Assembly: GCF_000425185.1 (NCBI RefSeq)
Contig: NZ_KE384327.1
Coordinates: 190,252 to 254,251 of the forward strand
DNA: 64,000 bases
Direction: 5' to 3'
Source of the DNA: Pleomorphomonas koreensis DSM 23070
GTDB lineage: Bacteria > Pseudomonadota > Alphaproteobacteria > Rhizobiales > Pleomorphomonadaceae
A program made the translations under genes and the position numbers. Within the stretch, counting starts at the first letter, position 1; each line of letters begins with the position of its first letter. A model generated the notes under the pieces. The model was not told the DNA's origin and made no database searches. It saw nothing but the letters and a program-made list of their open reading frames with translations. Below, piece after piece: positions 25,300 to 34,072 of the stretch.

Positions 25300-26844
25300 A
25301 TGAACGTGGAAATCCTCAAGCACCAGTCCGGCAAGATCGCCCGCCTCAAGTACCTGGTGAACAACGAGTGGCGCGAGTCCAGGACGACGAAGTACATGCC
25401 GGTGATGGACCCCTCGACCGGCCGCCAGATCGCCGAGGCGCCCTGTTGCACGCAGGACGAGGTCGATGCCGCCGTCGCCGCCGCCGCCGCCGCCTTTCCC
25501 GGCTGGCGCGACACGCCGATCCCGACCCGCATCCAGCTGATGTTCCGCTTCAAGCAACTGCTCGACGCCCATCTCGACGAGCTGACCGAGCTGGTCGCCA
25601 CCGAGAACGGCAAGGTGCTGGCCGAGGCCAAGGGCGACGTGCTCAAGGCGATCGAGGTGGTCGAGTGCGCCTGCTCGACCCACTACCTGATGCAGGGCGA
25701 CACCTGCATGAACGTCTCCACCGGCTACGACACGGTCAGCTACCGCGAACCGCTCGGCGTGTTCGCCGCCATCGCCCCCTACAACTTCCCGGCGATGATC
25801 CCGATGGGCTGGATGATCCCGTTCGCCATCACCACCGGCAACACCGTGGTGCTCAAGGCGGCGTCGATGGTGCCGCAGACGGCCATGCGCATGCTGGAGC
25901 TGCTGATCGAGGCCGGCCTGCCGAAGGGCGTCGTCAACATGGTGACCTGCTCGCGCGTCGAGGCCGACACGCTGCTCACCCACCCGGCCATCCGCGGCGT
26001 CACCTTCGTCGGCTCGACCGGCGTCGGCATGCACATCTACAAGACGGCCGCCGGCGCCGGCAAGCGCGTCCAGGCGCTGACCGAGGCCAAGAACCACGCG
26101 CTGGTGCTCAAGGACTGCGTGCTGGAGCGCACGGTGCGCGGCATCATCAACTCGACCTACGGCTGCGCCGGCCAGCGCTGCATGGCGCTGCCCGTCGTCT
26201 GCGTCGAGGAGAGCATCGCCGACGAATTCGTGGCGCTGCTGAAGAAGATCGCCGGGGAGCTGAGGATCGGCCCGGCCTACCTGCCGGACAGCCAGCTCGG
26301 GCCGGTGATCTCGGCGGCGCAGAAGGAGTCGATCGAGAAGGCCATCCAGCGGGGCGTCGACGACGGCGCGACGCTGGTGCTCGACGGCCGCGGCGTCGCG
26401 GTGCCGGGCTACGAGGGCGGCTATTTCGTCGGCCCGACCATCCTCGACCACGTCAAGCCCGGCTCCTATGTTGGCGAGGAGGAAATCTTCGGCCCGGTGA
26501 CCTCGATCAAGCGCGTCAAGGATTTCGAGGAAGGCCTCGCCATCATGAACGCCAACCGCTTCGCCAACGGCTCGTGCATCTACACGACATCCGGCCGCCA
26601 CGCCCGCGAGTTCGCCAAGCGCACCGACGGCGGCATGGTCGGCATCAACGTCGGTATTCCCGTGCCCTTCTCGATCTTCCCGTTCTCGGGCCACAAGCAG
26701 TCGTTCTTCGGCGACCTGCACACCATGGGCAAGGACGGCGTCGCTTTCTTCACCGAGACCAAGTCGGTCACCTCGGTCTGGTTCTCGGAAGAAGACGCCA
26801 AGACGGCGGTCAGCACCTGGGACGGCACGCTGACCCGCAGCTGA
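25300..26844 (+). CDS. iolA: (Methyl)malonate-semialdehyde dehydrogenase, CoA-acylating
   Basis: Last step of inositol catabolism: malonate semialdehyde plus CoA plus NAD to acetyl-CoA and CO2. The same family (MmsA) handles methylmalonate semialdehyde in valine breakdown. It has 514 residues from the ATG at 25300 (GGAGAAG upstream; open frame earlier). Visible features are FAAIAPYNFPAMIPMGWM, the NAD-binding GVTFVGSTGVG, and the catalytic Cys in YGCAGQRCMALPVVC. FPFSGHKQSFFGDLHTMGKDG near the end is diagnostic of the MMSDH class. It is monocistronic as far as can be seen, followed by a strong stem-loop. Confidence 0.95.
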   Translation: MNVEILKHQSGKIARLKYLVNNEWRESRTTKYMPVMDPSTGRQIAEAPCCTQDEVDAAVAAAAAAFPGWRDTPIPTRIQLMFRFKQLLDAHLDELTELVATENGKVLAEAKGDVLKAIEVVECACSTHYLMQGDTCMNVSTGYDTVSYREPLGVFAAIAPYNFPAMIPMGWMIPFAITTGNTVVLKAASMVPQTAMRMLELLIEAGLPKGVVNMVTCSRVEADTLLTHPAIRGVTFVGSTGVGMHIYKTAAGAGKRVQALTEAKNHALVLKDCVLERTVRGIINSTYGCAGQRCMALPVVCVEESIADEFVALLKKIAGELRIGPAYLPDSQLGPVISAAQKESIEKAIQRGVDDGATLVLDGRGVAVPGYEGGYFVGPTILDHVKPGSYVGEEEIFGPVTSIKRVKDFEEGLAIMNANRFANGSCIYTTSGRHAREFAKRTDGGMVGINVGIPVPFSIFPFSGHKQSFFGDLHTMGKDGVAFFTETKSVTSVWFSEEDAKTAVSTWDGTLTRS

Positions 26845-26853
26845 GGCGCCGGA

Positions 26854-26876
26854 GCGCCGGCGGCCTTAGCCGGCGC
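26854..26876 (+). terminator. Stem-loop after iolA
   Basis: GCGCCGGC and GCCGGCGC pair perfectly around GGCCTTA, 10 nt after the iolA stop codon. There is no T-tract, so it may act as an mRNA 3' stabiliser or a Rho-linked stop. A second perfect palindrome (GGCCGGCCC / GGGCCGGCC, 26922-26941) follows. Confidence 0.45.
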
Positions 26877-26950
26877 GAAGGGCTCATCCGACGACTGCAA
26901 TTCCTCCTCCCGACCGCACTTGGCCGGCCCTCGGGCCGGCCGCAGTCCGC

Positions 26951-27505
26951 TCAGGCGGCCATGACGCGGTTGATGAAGCCCTCCACCGTCTCGCGCAAGC
27001 GGCCGGCCTGCTCGTTCATGTCGTTGGAGGCGGCGGAGACCGCCGACGCCGACCGCGACGTTTCCCCGACGACGCGGGTCAGCGCTTCCGTCTCCTCGGT
27101 CGCCGCGCGGGTGCCGGAGGCCGCCCGCCGGGCGTTGCTGGAAATCTCCGCCGTGGCGGTGCCCTGCTCGCTGACAACGCTCGAGATGGTCATCGCCCTG
27201 CGGTCGACGTCGACCATGATGTCGGAAATCGAGCGGATGGCGGCGATCTGGGTGGCGGTCGCCTTGATCAGCGTGATGACGTCGCCGATCCGCTCCGCCG
27301 CCTCGGCGAGGCTGCCGACGGTGGCGTCGGTGCGTCGCGCCCCCTCCGAGGCCCGGCGGGCGACCTGCGTGGCGTTCTCGGTCTGGCGGACGATCTCGGC
27401 GATCGAGGCGGACAGCTCCTCGGCGTGTGTTTCTTCAACACGCTCAAGCGCTTCCGACGCATTGCCTTGCGTTGCGAAAAGACGCTCGCGGCCTCGACGG
27501 TTCGT
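26951..27505 (-). pseudogene. Remnant of a methyl-accepting chemotaxis protein (C-terminal signalling domain)
   Basis: A continuous frame of 184 codons encodes the end of a chemoreceptor coiled coil: SIAEIVRQTENATQVARRAS, then AERIGDVITLIK, then ATATQIAAIRSISDIMVD, VSEQGTATAEISSNARRA, and the end FINRVMAA. There is no start codon before base 27217, and a TGA lies in frame at 27506-27508. The sensor, membrane and HAMP parts are absent. The hairpin tip ([18 protein letters not shown] in normal receptors) is missing by an apparent in-frame deletion between VITLIK and ATATQIAAIR. It is a dead fragment between the inositol and cobalamin loci. Confidence 0.85.
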
Positions 27506-27600
27506 TCATCTCGCCGGCAAGGTGCCTTAGCCGAGATGACTGCGATTGACCGCCCAGGATTTGGTCTCGCATCGCCGTTTCGCCCCGGCCGGATGATGCT

Positions 27601-28911
27601 CTATTCCAGCCGGGCGATGGCGTGGAAGAAGCTGCCGCTGACCAGGCCGCGCCGCGAGCCGTCGGGCACCGGCGCGCCGCCATGCGCATCCCTGACCTCG
27701 GCCAGCGGATCGTCGCCGCCGGTGGTGATGATCGACGCATAGTGGAACTCGTGGCCGGAGAGCACCGCTTCGGCCGGCCCGAGAGGACCGGCGGCAAGGA
27801 GGCGCGCCCGACGATAGCCGAGATGCAGCTTGCGCTTCTCATAGGAGGTCTCCAGGCCAATGAGGCCGGCCATGGCGTGGCGGTTGCCGCCGGCGTCGAC
27901 GAGGCCGGCCCCCAGCACCATGTAGCCGCCACATTCACCATGCACCGGCCGCCTCAGGGCGAAGGCGCGGAGGCCGTCGAGGAAATTCCCCGCCGCCGCC
28001 AGCAAGCCGGCCGACAGTTCCGGATAGCCGCCCGGCAGCCAGCAGACGTCGGCGCTCGGGTCGGGCGCCTCGTCGGCGAGCGGCGAGAACGGCACGATCT
28101 CGGCGCCGGCCGCCCGCCAGGCGGCGAGATGGTGCGGATAAACGAAGCTGAAGGCGGCGTCGCGGCCGAGCGCGATGCGCTGGCCGGGCGGCGGCAGCGG
28201 CGCGGCGGCAGCCGGCGGCGGCAGCGCCATGTCACTGGCCAGCACCAGCAGCCTGTCGATATCGATATGGGTCTCGACGAGATTGGCCAGCGCGTCGAGC
28301 CGGCGGCCGAGGTCGCCGGTCTCCTCGGCCTGGACGAGGCCGAGATGGCGCTCGGGCAGCTCGATGGTTGCGGCGCGCGGCAGCGCGCCGAGCACGGCAA
28401 TGCCGAGCGCCTCGATGGCTTCGGCGGCGAGCCGGCGATGACGCTCCGAACCGACGCGGTTGAGCACGACGCCGAGAAGCGTCAGACGCGGATCGAGCAG
28501 CTTCGCCCCGAGCGCCGCGGCGGCGGCCGAGATCGACTGACCCGTGACGTCGAGCACCAGGAGCACCCCGAGGCCGAGGGCGGCGGCGATGTCGGCCGAC
28601 GATCCGGTGCGGCCGGTCTCATGGCCGACGCCGTCGAACAGGCCCATCAGCGCCTCGGCGACCAGCACGTCGGCGCCGTCCGCCTGGCCGGCGGCCAGCG
28701 CCGCCACCTGGGACGGCGTCATCGCCCAGCTGTCGAGGTTGACGCTGGCGCGGCCGGCGGCGGCGGCGTGGAAGGCCGGATCGATATAGTCCGGACCGCA
28801 TTTGACCGGCGCCACCTTGAGGCCGCGGCGGGCGAGCGCCGCCATCAGGCCGAGGCTGACCGTCGTCTTGCCGGCGCCGGAACGCAGGGATGCCACCAGA
28901 AAGCCCTTCAT
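27601..28911 (-). CDS. cobB: Cobyrinic acid a,c-diamide synthase
   Basis: ATP- and glutamine-dependent amidation of the a and c side chains of (hydrogeno)byrinic acid. It has 436 residues. The N-terminal P-loop domain is MKGFLVASLRSGAGKTTVSL with KCGPDYIDPAFH. The C-terminal class I glutamine amidotransferase carries the nucleophile Cys in HGECGGYMVLG. In the aerobic pathway this precedes cobalt insertion by CobN. The ATG at 28911 was chosen; the open frame continues across cbiD without family sequence. It is divergent from cbiD with a 72-bp gap. The gene ends about 95 bp from the chemoreceptor remnant. Confidence 0.95.
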   Translation of the reverse strand: MKGFLVASLRSGAGKTTVSLGLMAALARRGLKVAPVKCGPDYIDPAFHAAAAGRASVNLDSWAMTPSQVAALAAGQADGADVLVAEALMGLFDGVGHETGRTGSSADIAAALGLGVLLVLDVTGQSISAAAAALGAKLLDPRLTLLGVVLNRVGSERHRRLAAEAIEALGIAVLGALPRAATIELPERHLGLVQAEETGDLGRRLDALANLVETHIDIDRLLVLASDMALPPPAAAAPLPPPGQRIALGRDAAFSFVYPHHLAAWRAAGAEIVPFSPLADEAPDPSADVCWLPGGYPELSAGLLAAAGNFLDGLRAFALRRPVHGECGGYMVLGAGLVDAGGNRHAMAGLIGLETSYEKRKLHLGYRRARLLAAGPLGPAEAVLSGHEFHYASIITTGGDDPLAEVRDAHGGAPVPDGSRRGLVSGSFFHAIARLE

Positions 28912-28983
28912 CGCCGTCCCCTTTCCGCTTGACCGGATAGCAGACAGCGCCGACCTTGTCGCCCGAAAGGATCGGGCAGCGCC

Positions 28984-30093
28984 ATGGCAGCAGGGACGGA
29001 AAACAAGGAAACGCCCAGCCTGAGGCGCGGCTGGACCACCGGCACCTGCGCGACGGCGGCGACCCGCGCCGCCTTCGAGGCGCTGGCCACCGGCCATTTT
29101 CCCGATCCGGTGACGGTGACGCTGCCGGGCGGCCAGACGCCCGCCTTCTCGCTGGCGACCACGGCGTCGGGCGACAATTTTACGCGGGCCGGCATCGTCA
29201 AGGACGCCGGCGACGATCCCGACGTCACTCACGGCGCGCTGATTCTGTCGACGGTGCGGCCGGCGGCCGCCGGCGCCGGCCTCGTGTTCCGCGCCGGGCC
29301 GGGCGTCGGCACGGTGACGCGGCCGGGCCTGCCGCTGGCCGTCGGCGAGCCGGCGATCAACCCGGTGCCGCGCGCCATGATCGCCCGAACGCTTGCCGAG
29401 GCGCGCCACATGGTCGGCGGTCCCGAGGACGTCGAGGTGGAGATCGGCATCGACAATGGCGAGAAACTCGCCGAGCGGACGCTGAACGGCAGGCTGGGCA
29501 TCGTCGGCGGCCTGTCCATCCTCGGCACCACCGGCATCGTCGTGCCCTTCTCCTGCGCCGCCTGGATCGCCTCGATCCAGCGCGGCATCGACGTGGCGCG
29601 GGCCTCGGGCTTCGTGCACGTCGCCGCCTCGACCGGCCACACCTCCGAGCAGGCGGTGAAGGCGCTCTACGGCCTCGACGACGTCCAGCTGATCGACATG
29701 GGCGACTTCGCCGGCGGCACGCTCAAATATCTGAGGAAGGCGCCGGTGCCCTCGGTGACGCTGGCGCTCGGCTTCGCCAAGGCGGTGAAGCTCGGCCAGG
29801 GCCTGTTGGACCTCCATTCCAAGCGCGGCAGCGTCGATCTCGACGCGCTCTCCGCCATCGTCGCCGAACTCGGCGGGGCCGACGATCTCGTTCAGGCGGT
29901 GCGCGGCGCCAACAGCGCCCTCGACGCGCTCACCCGCTGCCGCGCCGCCGGCATCCCGGTGGCCGAAGGGGTGGCCGAGCGCGGCCTTGCAACCGCGGTC
30001 GGGGTGATCGCCGGCAGCGGCATGGCGCTGGAGGTCGCGGTGTTCGACCGGCAGGGCGGCCTTCTCGCGACGACCGGCTTCCGCAAGGTCTAG
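28984..30093 (+). CDS. cbiD: Cobalt-precorrin-5B C1-methyltransferase CbiD
   Basis: C1 methylation during corrin synthesis. It has 369 residues and begins with the family signature RRGWTTGTCATAATRAAF. GIVKDAGDDPDVTHG, the GVGTVTRPGLPL loop, the INPVPR motif and TGHTSEQAVK follow. CbiD belongs to the anaerobic (cobalt-early) route, where the aerobic route uses CobF. No CobF-like methylase is in this cluster, so CbiD presumably supplies the C1 methyl group. The TAG stop codon lies inside the left end of an intergenic palindromic repeat. Confidence 0.95.
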   Translation: MAAGTENKETPSLRRGWTTGTCATAATRAAFEALATGHFPDPVTVTLPGGQTPAFSLATTASGDNFTRAGIVKDAGDDPDVTHGALILSTVRPAAAGAGLVFRAGPGVGTVTRPGLPLAVGEPAINPVPRAMIARTLAEARHMVGGPEDVEVEIGIDNGEKLAERTLNGRLGIVGGLSILGTTGIVVPFSCAAWIASIQRGIDVARASGFVHVAASTGHTSEQAVKALYGLDDVQLIDMGDFAGGTLKYLRKAPVPSVTLALGFAKAVKLGQGLLDLHSKRGSVDLDALSAIVAELGGADDLVQAVRGANSALDALTRCRAAGIPVAEGVAERGLATAVGVIAGSGMALEVAVFDRQGGLLATTGFRKV

Positions 30094-30196
30094 AGCAATT
30101 CCAGCAAAAGTGGGAACCGGTTTTGCGTCCGGAATTGCGTCTCAACAATGAGATAGAGCCTTTCCGGCGAACCGGATTTCACTGGAAAGGCTCTAG
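30090..30196. repeat. Rhizobial two-hairpin intergenic palindrome (RIME-like)
   Basis: A 107-bp element bounded by CTAGAG and CTCTAG. It contains two palindromes: GCAATTCC...GGAATTGC and GAGCCTTTCC...GGAAAGGCTC. The internal sequence (AGCAAAAGTGGGAACCGG) is the familiar Rhizobiales repeat. It fills the space between the convergent genes cbiD and cobM and supplies the TAG stop codon of each. Only one copy is seen in this window. Confidence 0.85.
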
Positions 30197-30957
30197 AAAT
30201 CATCCCGCCCCCGGAAGCGGCGCTGGTAGTCGGCCGAATAGAGGGCGCTCGGCCGGAAGTCGTCGCTGCCGAGCACCCGCCCGACGAGGATCAGCGCCGT
30301 CCGTTCCATCGGCATCGCCTGCAACTGTCCGAGGATGCTCGCGAGCGTGCCGCGGACGATGCGCTCGTCCGGCCAGCTCGCCCGGTAGACGACGGCGACC
30401 GGACAGTCCGCGCCGTAGAAGGGCGTCAGCTCCTCGACGATCCGCTCGATGACGTGGATCGAGAGGTGGAGGGCGAGCGTCGCGCCGGTGGCGGCGAAGG
30501 CGGCGAGCTTTTCCCTCTCCGGCATGGCCGAGGCGCGGCCGGAGGTGCGGGTCAGCACCAGCGACTGGCCGACCTCGGGCAGCGTCAGCTCGCGGCCGAG
30601 CGCCGCCGCCGCCGCCGCGAAGGCCGGCACGCCGGGCGTCACGTCATAGGGAATGGCGTGCTTTTCCAAGAGGCGGATCTGCTCGCCGAGGGCGCTCCAC
30701 ACCGAGAGGTCGCCGGAATGGAGCCGCGCCACATCCTCGCCGGCCCGATGCGCCCTCAGATATTCTGCCTCGATCTCGTCGAGCGACAGCGGCGCCGTGT
30801 CGACGATGCGGGCGCCCTCGGGGCAATGGGCGAGGATGGCCGGCGGGATCAGCGAACCGGCGTAGAGGCAGACCGGCGAGGCGGCGATCAGGTCGCGGCC
30901 GCGCAGCGTCAACAGGTCGGGCGCGCCGGGGCCGGCGCCGATGAAATGCACGGTCAT
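30193..30957 (-). CDS. cobM: Precorrin-4 C11-methyltransferase
   Basis: SAM-dependent methylation at C11 in corrin synthesis. It has 254 residues of the tetrapyrrole methylase family. The N-terminus is [18 protein letters not shown], followed by [41 protein letters not shown] and [18 protein letters not shown], all typical of CobM/CbiF. The ATG overlaps the cobE stop by 4 nt. The C-terminal codons and TAG stop lie in the palindromic repeat next to cbiD. Third gene of cobL-cobE-cobM. Confidence 0.95.
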   Translation of the reverse strand: MTVHFIGAGPGAPDLLTLRGRDLIAASPVCLYAGSLIPPAILAHCPEGARIVDTAPLSLDEIEAEYLRAHRAGEDVARLHSGDLSVWSALGEQIRLLEKHAIPYDVTPGVPAFAAAAAALGRELTLPEVGQSLVLTRTSGRASAMPEREKLAAFAATGATLALHLSIHVIERIVEELTPFYGADCPVAVVYRASWPDERIVRGTLASILGQLQAMPMERTALILVGRVLGSDDFRPSALYSADYQRRFRGRDDF

Positions 30958-31334
30958 GACAAAAGCTCCTCGGCGACGGCGACGGTGACGCCCTCTCCGG
31001 CCCGGCGCGGCACGATGAGGCGCGCCTTGCCAGCGAAGGCGGCCAGCGCGGCGGCCTCGGCCACCGACGGGATGCCGAAACGCGCCGCCGCGGCCGGCGA
31101 CGGCGTGATGGTCAGGTGAGCGACGGAGGCGAGCGCATCACGCGGCAGGAAGGCGAGCGGCAGGCCGAGCCGTTCGGCCGCTGCGATCAACCCCGCCTCG
31201 CCGCGCTTGTCCGCGACGGTGTAGAGGCCGACGGCGGGCGGCAGGCCGGCCGTCGCCGTGGTGATGTGCCGGACAATCGTTTCTCCGGCGGCGCCCTTGC
31301 GGCAGCCGACGCCGATGGCAAGCCGGCCGCTCAC
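30954..31334 (-). CDS. cobE: CobE / CbiG C-terminal-domain protein
   Basis: Small protein of 126 residues matching the C-terminal domain of CbiG, called CobE in the aerobic pathway. [16 protein letters not shown] and [24 protein letters not shown] are the family core. Its exact biochemical role is not settled; it is part of most aerobic cobalamin clusters. The GTG start at 31334 overlaps the cobL TGA (GTGA), and its own stop overlaps the cobM ATG, so all three are coupled. The open frame upstream is a shadow of cobL. Confidence 0.9.
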   Translation of the reverse strand: MSGRLAIGVGCRKGAAGETIVRHITTATAGLPPAVGLYTVADKRGEAGLIAAAERLGLPLAFLPRDALASVAHLTITPSPAAAARFGIPSVAEAAALAAFAGKARLIVPRRAGEGVTVAVAEELLS

Positions 31335-32551
31335 GGCTTCACCCAGGTCCACTGGACGACGGGCAGCGCCGGCCGCAGCGCATGGAAGCTGCCGATGCGG
31401 TCGAGCCGCGCTATGGCGATCTGCGTGAGATCGCCGCCGAGCCGCGTCTGAAGCGCGAAGACCTCGGCCGTCGTCTCCACCGTCACGGCGTTGATCACCA
31501 GCCGGCCGCCGGATTTCAGCCGGCCGAGGCAGGCGTCGGCGACGCCGGGGTCGCCCGATCCGCCGCCGATGAACACGGCATCGGGATCGGGCAGCCCGTC
31601 GAGGCCGGCCGGCGCCTTGGCTTCGATCACCTGCAGGTCGGGCACGCCGAAGGCGAGCGCATTGCGGGCGATGCGGGCGGCGCGGACGGCGTTCTCCTCG
31701 ATCGCAAAGGCGCCGAGCGAGGCGTCCGAGAGCATCCACTCGATGGCCACCGAACCCGAGCCGGCACCGACGTCCCACAGCGTCTCGCCGCGCGTCGGCC
31801 GCAGCGCCGCGACGGTCAGCGCCCGCACTTCGCGTTTGGAAATCTGGCCGTCGTGCTCGAACCAGTCGTCGGGCAGGCCGGGCGTGAAGGGAATGACGCG
31901 GGCGCCGGGCGTCGCCGCCACCTCGACGGCGACGAGGTTGAGCGGGTCGATGTCCTCGATATCGAAGGCGTCGGCGCGCGCCGAGCGCCGCCGCTCGCGC
32001 GGCCCGCCCATCGCTTCGAGCACGGTGAGGCGGCTCGGCCCGAGGCCGCGGCTGGTCAGCAGCGCTGCCAGCCTTGTCGGCGTCGTGCCGTCCCAGGACA
32101 GCGCGAAGATGCGGGCGCCCGGCTGGGCGTGCGGCAGGATGCGCTCGAGCGCCCGGCCGTGCAGACTGACGCGGACGACCTCCTGCCCCGGCCAGCCGAG
32201 CCGGGCGGCGGCCAGCGCGAAGGACGACGGCGCCGGCAGCACCGTCATTTCCTCGGGGTCGATGATCGCGGCGAGGAGCGAGCCGACGCCGTAGAACAAG
32301 GGATCGCCCGAGGCGAGCACCACAACCGGACTGCCGCGCCGGGCGACGATCGCCGGAAAGGCGTCCTGTAGCGGCGACGGCCAGGCAAGCGAGATCGCAG
32401 GCTCGGCGTGCACGAGGTCAAGATGGCGACGGCCACCTACGATGAAACCCGCTTGTGCGATTGTCGAAACTGCCGCAGGAGAGAGACCGTCGAGGCCATC
32501 CTCTCCAAGGCCGACAACGGTGAGCCATGGGGCAAGGGAGGCTTCAGCCAT
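31331..32551 (-). CDS. cobL: Precorrin-6Y C5,15-methyltransferase (decarboxylating)
   Basis: Bifunctional enzyme of 406 residues that methylates C5 and C15 and removes the C12 acetate carboxyl. The N-terminal half (CbiE-like) has LTVVGLGEDGLDGLSPAA, VVVLASGDPLFYGVGSLL and LSWDGTTP. The C-terminal half (CbiT-like) has LWDVGAGSGSVAIEWML and VFIGGGSGDPG, a class I SAM fold. The ATG at 32551 overlaps the region upstream of the divergent cobK; the two starts are only about 20 bp apart. First gene of cobL-cobE-cobM. Confidence 0.95.
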   Translation of the reverse strand: MAEASLAPWLTVVGLGEDGLDGLSPAAVSTIAQAGFIVGGRRHLDLVHAEPAISLAWPSPLQDAFPAIVARRGSPVVVLASGDPLFYGVGSLLAAIIDPEEMTVLPAPSSFALAAARLGWPGQEVVRVSLHGRALERILPHAQPGARIFALSWDGTTPTRLAALLTSRGLGPSRLTVLEAMGGPRERRRSARADAFDIEDIDPLNLVAVEVAATPGARVIPFTPGLPDDWFEHDGQISKREVRALTVAALRPTRGETLWDVGAGSGSVAIEWMLSDASLGAFAIEENAVRAARIARNALAFGVPDLQVIEAKAPAGLDGLPDPDAVFIGGGSGDPGVADACLGRLKSGGRLVINAVTVETTAEVFALQTRLGGDLTQIAIARLDRIGSFHALRPALPVVQWTWVKP

Positions 32552-32570
32552 GGGGGACTCCGGGAAACCG

Positions 32571-33329
32571 ATGCGCATTCTCGTGCTGGGCGGCACCACC
32601 GAGGCGTCGCGCCTCTCCGAGCGGCTGGAAAAGCGGACGGACGTCTGGGCCTTGCTGTCGCTGGCCGGCCGTACCCACGAGCCGGCGGCGCAGGCACTCA
32701 ACACCCGGGTCGGCGGCTTCGGCGGCATCGACGGCCTTGCCGCCTTTCTGAAGGACCAGCGCATCGACCTCTTGGTCGACGCCACTCATCCCTTCGCCGC
32801 CCGCATCTCGGCCAACGCCGTGGCGGCCAGCGAGATGACCGGCGTGCCGCTTCTCCGCTACACCCGCGAGCCGTGGAAGCCGGTGCCGGGCGACCGCTGG
32901 ATCGAGGTGCCCGACCTCGACGCCGCCTGCGCGGCGCTGGGGCCGGAGCCGAAATGCGTCTTTCTCACCGTCGGCCGGCTCGGCCTGTCGGCCTTCGAGG
33001 CGGCGCCGCAGCACCATTATGTCGTCCGCTCGATCGACCCGCCGCGCGAACTCAACCTGCCGGACTACCGGCTGCTCCTGGAACGCGGACCGTTCGACGA
33101 GGAATCGCAGGCGCGGCTGATGCAGGCCGAGCGCGTCGAGATCATGGTGACCAAGAATGCCGGCGGCGACGCCACCTACGGCAAGGTGGCCGCTGCCCGC
33201 CGCCTCGGCCTGCCGGTGATCATGGTGGCGCCGCCCGAGCCTGTCACGGTGACCACCTATCATGAACTCGACGACCTGATGGCCGACATCGAGGCGCGAC
33301 TCGCTCACGGCGCCCCTCCCGCCGCCTGA
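32571..33329 (+). CDS. cobK: Precorrin-6A reductase
   Basis: NADPH-dependent reduction of precorrin-6A. It has 252 residues and starts MRILVLGGTTEASRLSERL. LVDATHPFAARISANAV, FLTVGRLGLSAFEAA, LERGPFDEESQARLM and VTKNAGGDATYGKVAAAR are characteristic. The ATG at 32571 fits family starts (GGGA about 6 nt upstream). An ATG at 32550 would make its start codon overlap that of cobL in the shared CATG. It is convergent with cobJ, overlapping its 3' end by 25 bp. It is the only one of the central methylase/reductase genes on the plus strand. Confidence 0.94.
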   Translation: MRILVLGGTTEASRLSERLEKRTDVWALLSLAGRTHEPAAQALNTRVGGFGGIDGLAAFLKDQRIDLLVDATHPFAARISANAVAASEMTGVPLLRYTREPWKPVPGDRWIEVPDLDAACAALGPEPKCVFLTVGRLGLSAFEAAPQHHYVVRSIDPPRELNLPDYRLLLERGPFDEESQARLMQAERVEIMVTKNAGGDATYGKVAAARRLGLPVIMVAPPEPVTVTTYHELDDLMADIEARLAHGAPPAA

Positions 33330-34072
33330 CGCGGGCTGAGGATGAAGGGCGCCTGCCCCGGCCGCTCGATCAGCCGGCTGGCCGACGAGCCGATGATCAC
33401 CAGCGTCGCCATGTCGACGATCGACGGATCGGCGGCGGCGAGCGTGGTGACGACGATCTTCTCGTCGGGCCGGCCGACGGCGCGGGCGAAGGCGACCGGC
33501 GTCGAGCCGGCCTTGAGGCGTCCGAGCAGCGCGAAGGCGTCGAAGATGCGGCTGGGCCGCGCCTTGGAGGCGGGATTGTAGAGGGCGATGACGAAGTCGC
33601 CGTCGGCCGCCGCCCGAAGCCGCTTCTCGACCAGCGACCAGGGTTTGAGGTTGTCGGACAGCGAGATGACGCAGAAGTCGTGGCCGAGCGGCGCCCCCAG
33701 CCGGGCCGCCGCCGCCTGCATGGCCGAGACGCCGGGCATCACCGTCACCGGCAGGGCATGGGCGCTCTCGTCGCCTTCGATCGCCTCGACGACCGCCGCC
33801 GCCATGGCGAACACGCCGGGATCGCCGCCGGATACCACGGCGACCACCCGGCCGGCGCGGGCGAGAGCGATGGCGAGCCGCGCCCGGTCGAGTTCGACGC
33901 GGTTGTCGCTGCCGTGCCGCCGCTGGCCGGGGCGCTCGGGGCAGCGGGCGAGATAGGGCGCATAGCCCACGAGGTCGGTGGCCCGCTCGAGGGCGGCGCT
34001 GGCCTCCGGCGTCCGCCAGTGGTCGGGGCCGGGGCCGAGGCCGACGACAAGAATCTCGCCCGTGGCGCTCAT
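33305..34072 (-). CDS. cobJ: Precorrin-3B C17-methyltransferase
   Basis: Ring-contraction partner that methylates C17 after CobG. It has 255 residues of the tetrapyrrole methylase family. ILVVGLGPGPDHWRTPEA, DLVGYAPYLARCP, VVSGGDPGVFAMAAA, MPGVSAMQAAAARLGAPLGHDF and CVISLSDNLKPW are diagnostic for CobJ/CbiH. The ATG overlaps the cobI stop by 4 nt. It is the last gene of cobW-cobN-cobG-cobH-cobI-cobJ. Its last 25 bp overlap the cobK end on the opposite strand. Confidence 0.95.
   Translation of the reverse strand: MSATGEILVVGLGPGPDHWRTPEASAALERATDLVGYAPYLARCPERPGQRRHGSDNRVELDRARLAIALARAGRVVAVVSGGDPGVFAMAAAVVEAIEGDESAHALPVTVMPGVSAMQAAAARLGAPLGHDFCVISLSDNLKPWSLVEKRLRAAADGDFVIALYNPASKARPSRIFDAFALLGRLKAGSTPVAFARAVGRPDEKIVVTTLAAADPSIVDMATLVIIGSSASRLIERPGQAPFILSPRQAAGGAP

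Noticed and set aside
26951-27217. 88-residue protein starting at the ATG at 27217
   Set aside because: The same frame extends upstream with clear chemoreceptor homology to 27505, so this ATG is internal to a remnant and not a gene start.
27425-28932. Plus-strand frames across the cobB region
   Set aside because: Antisense shadows of cobB, which has unmistakable P-loop and glutamine amidotransferase motifs.
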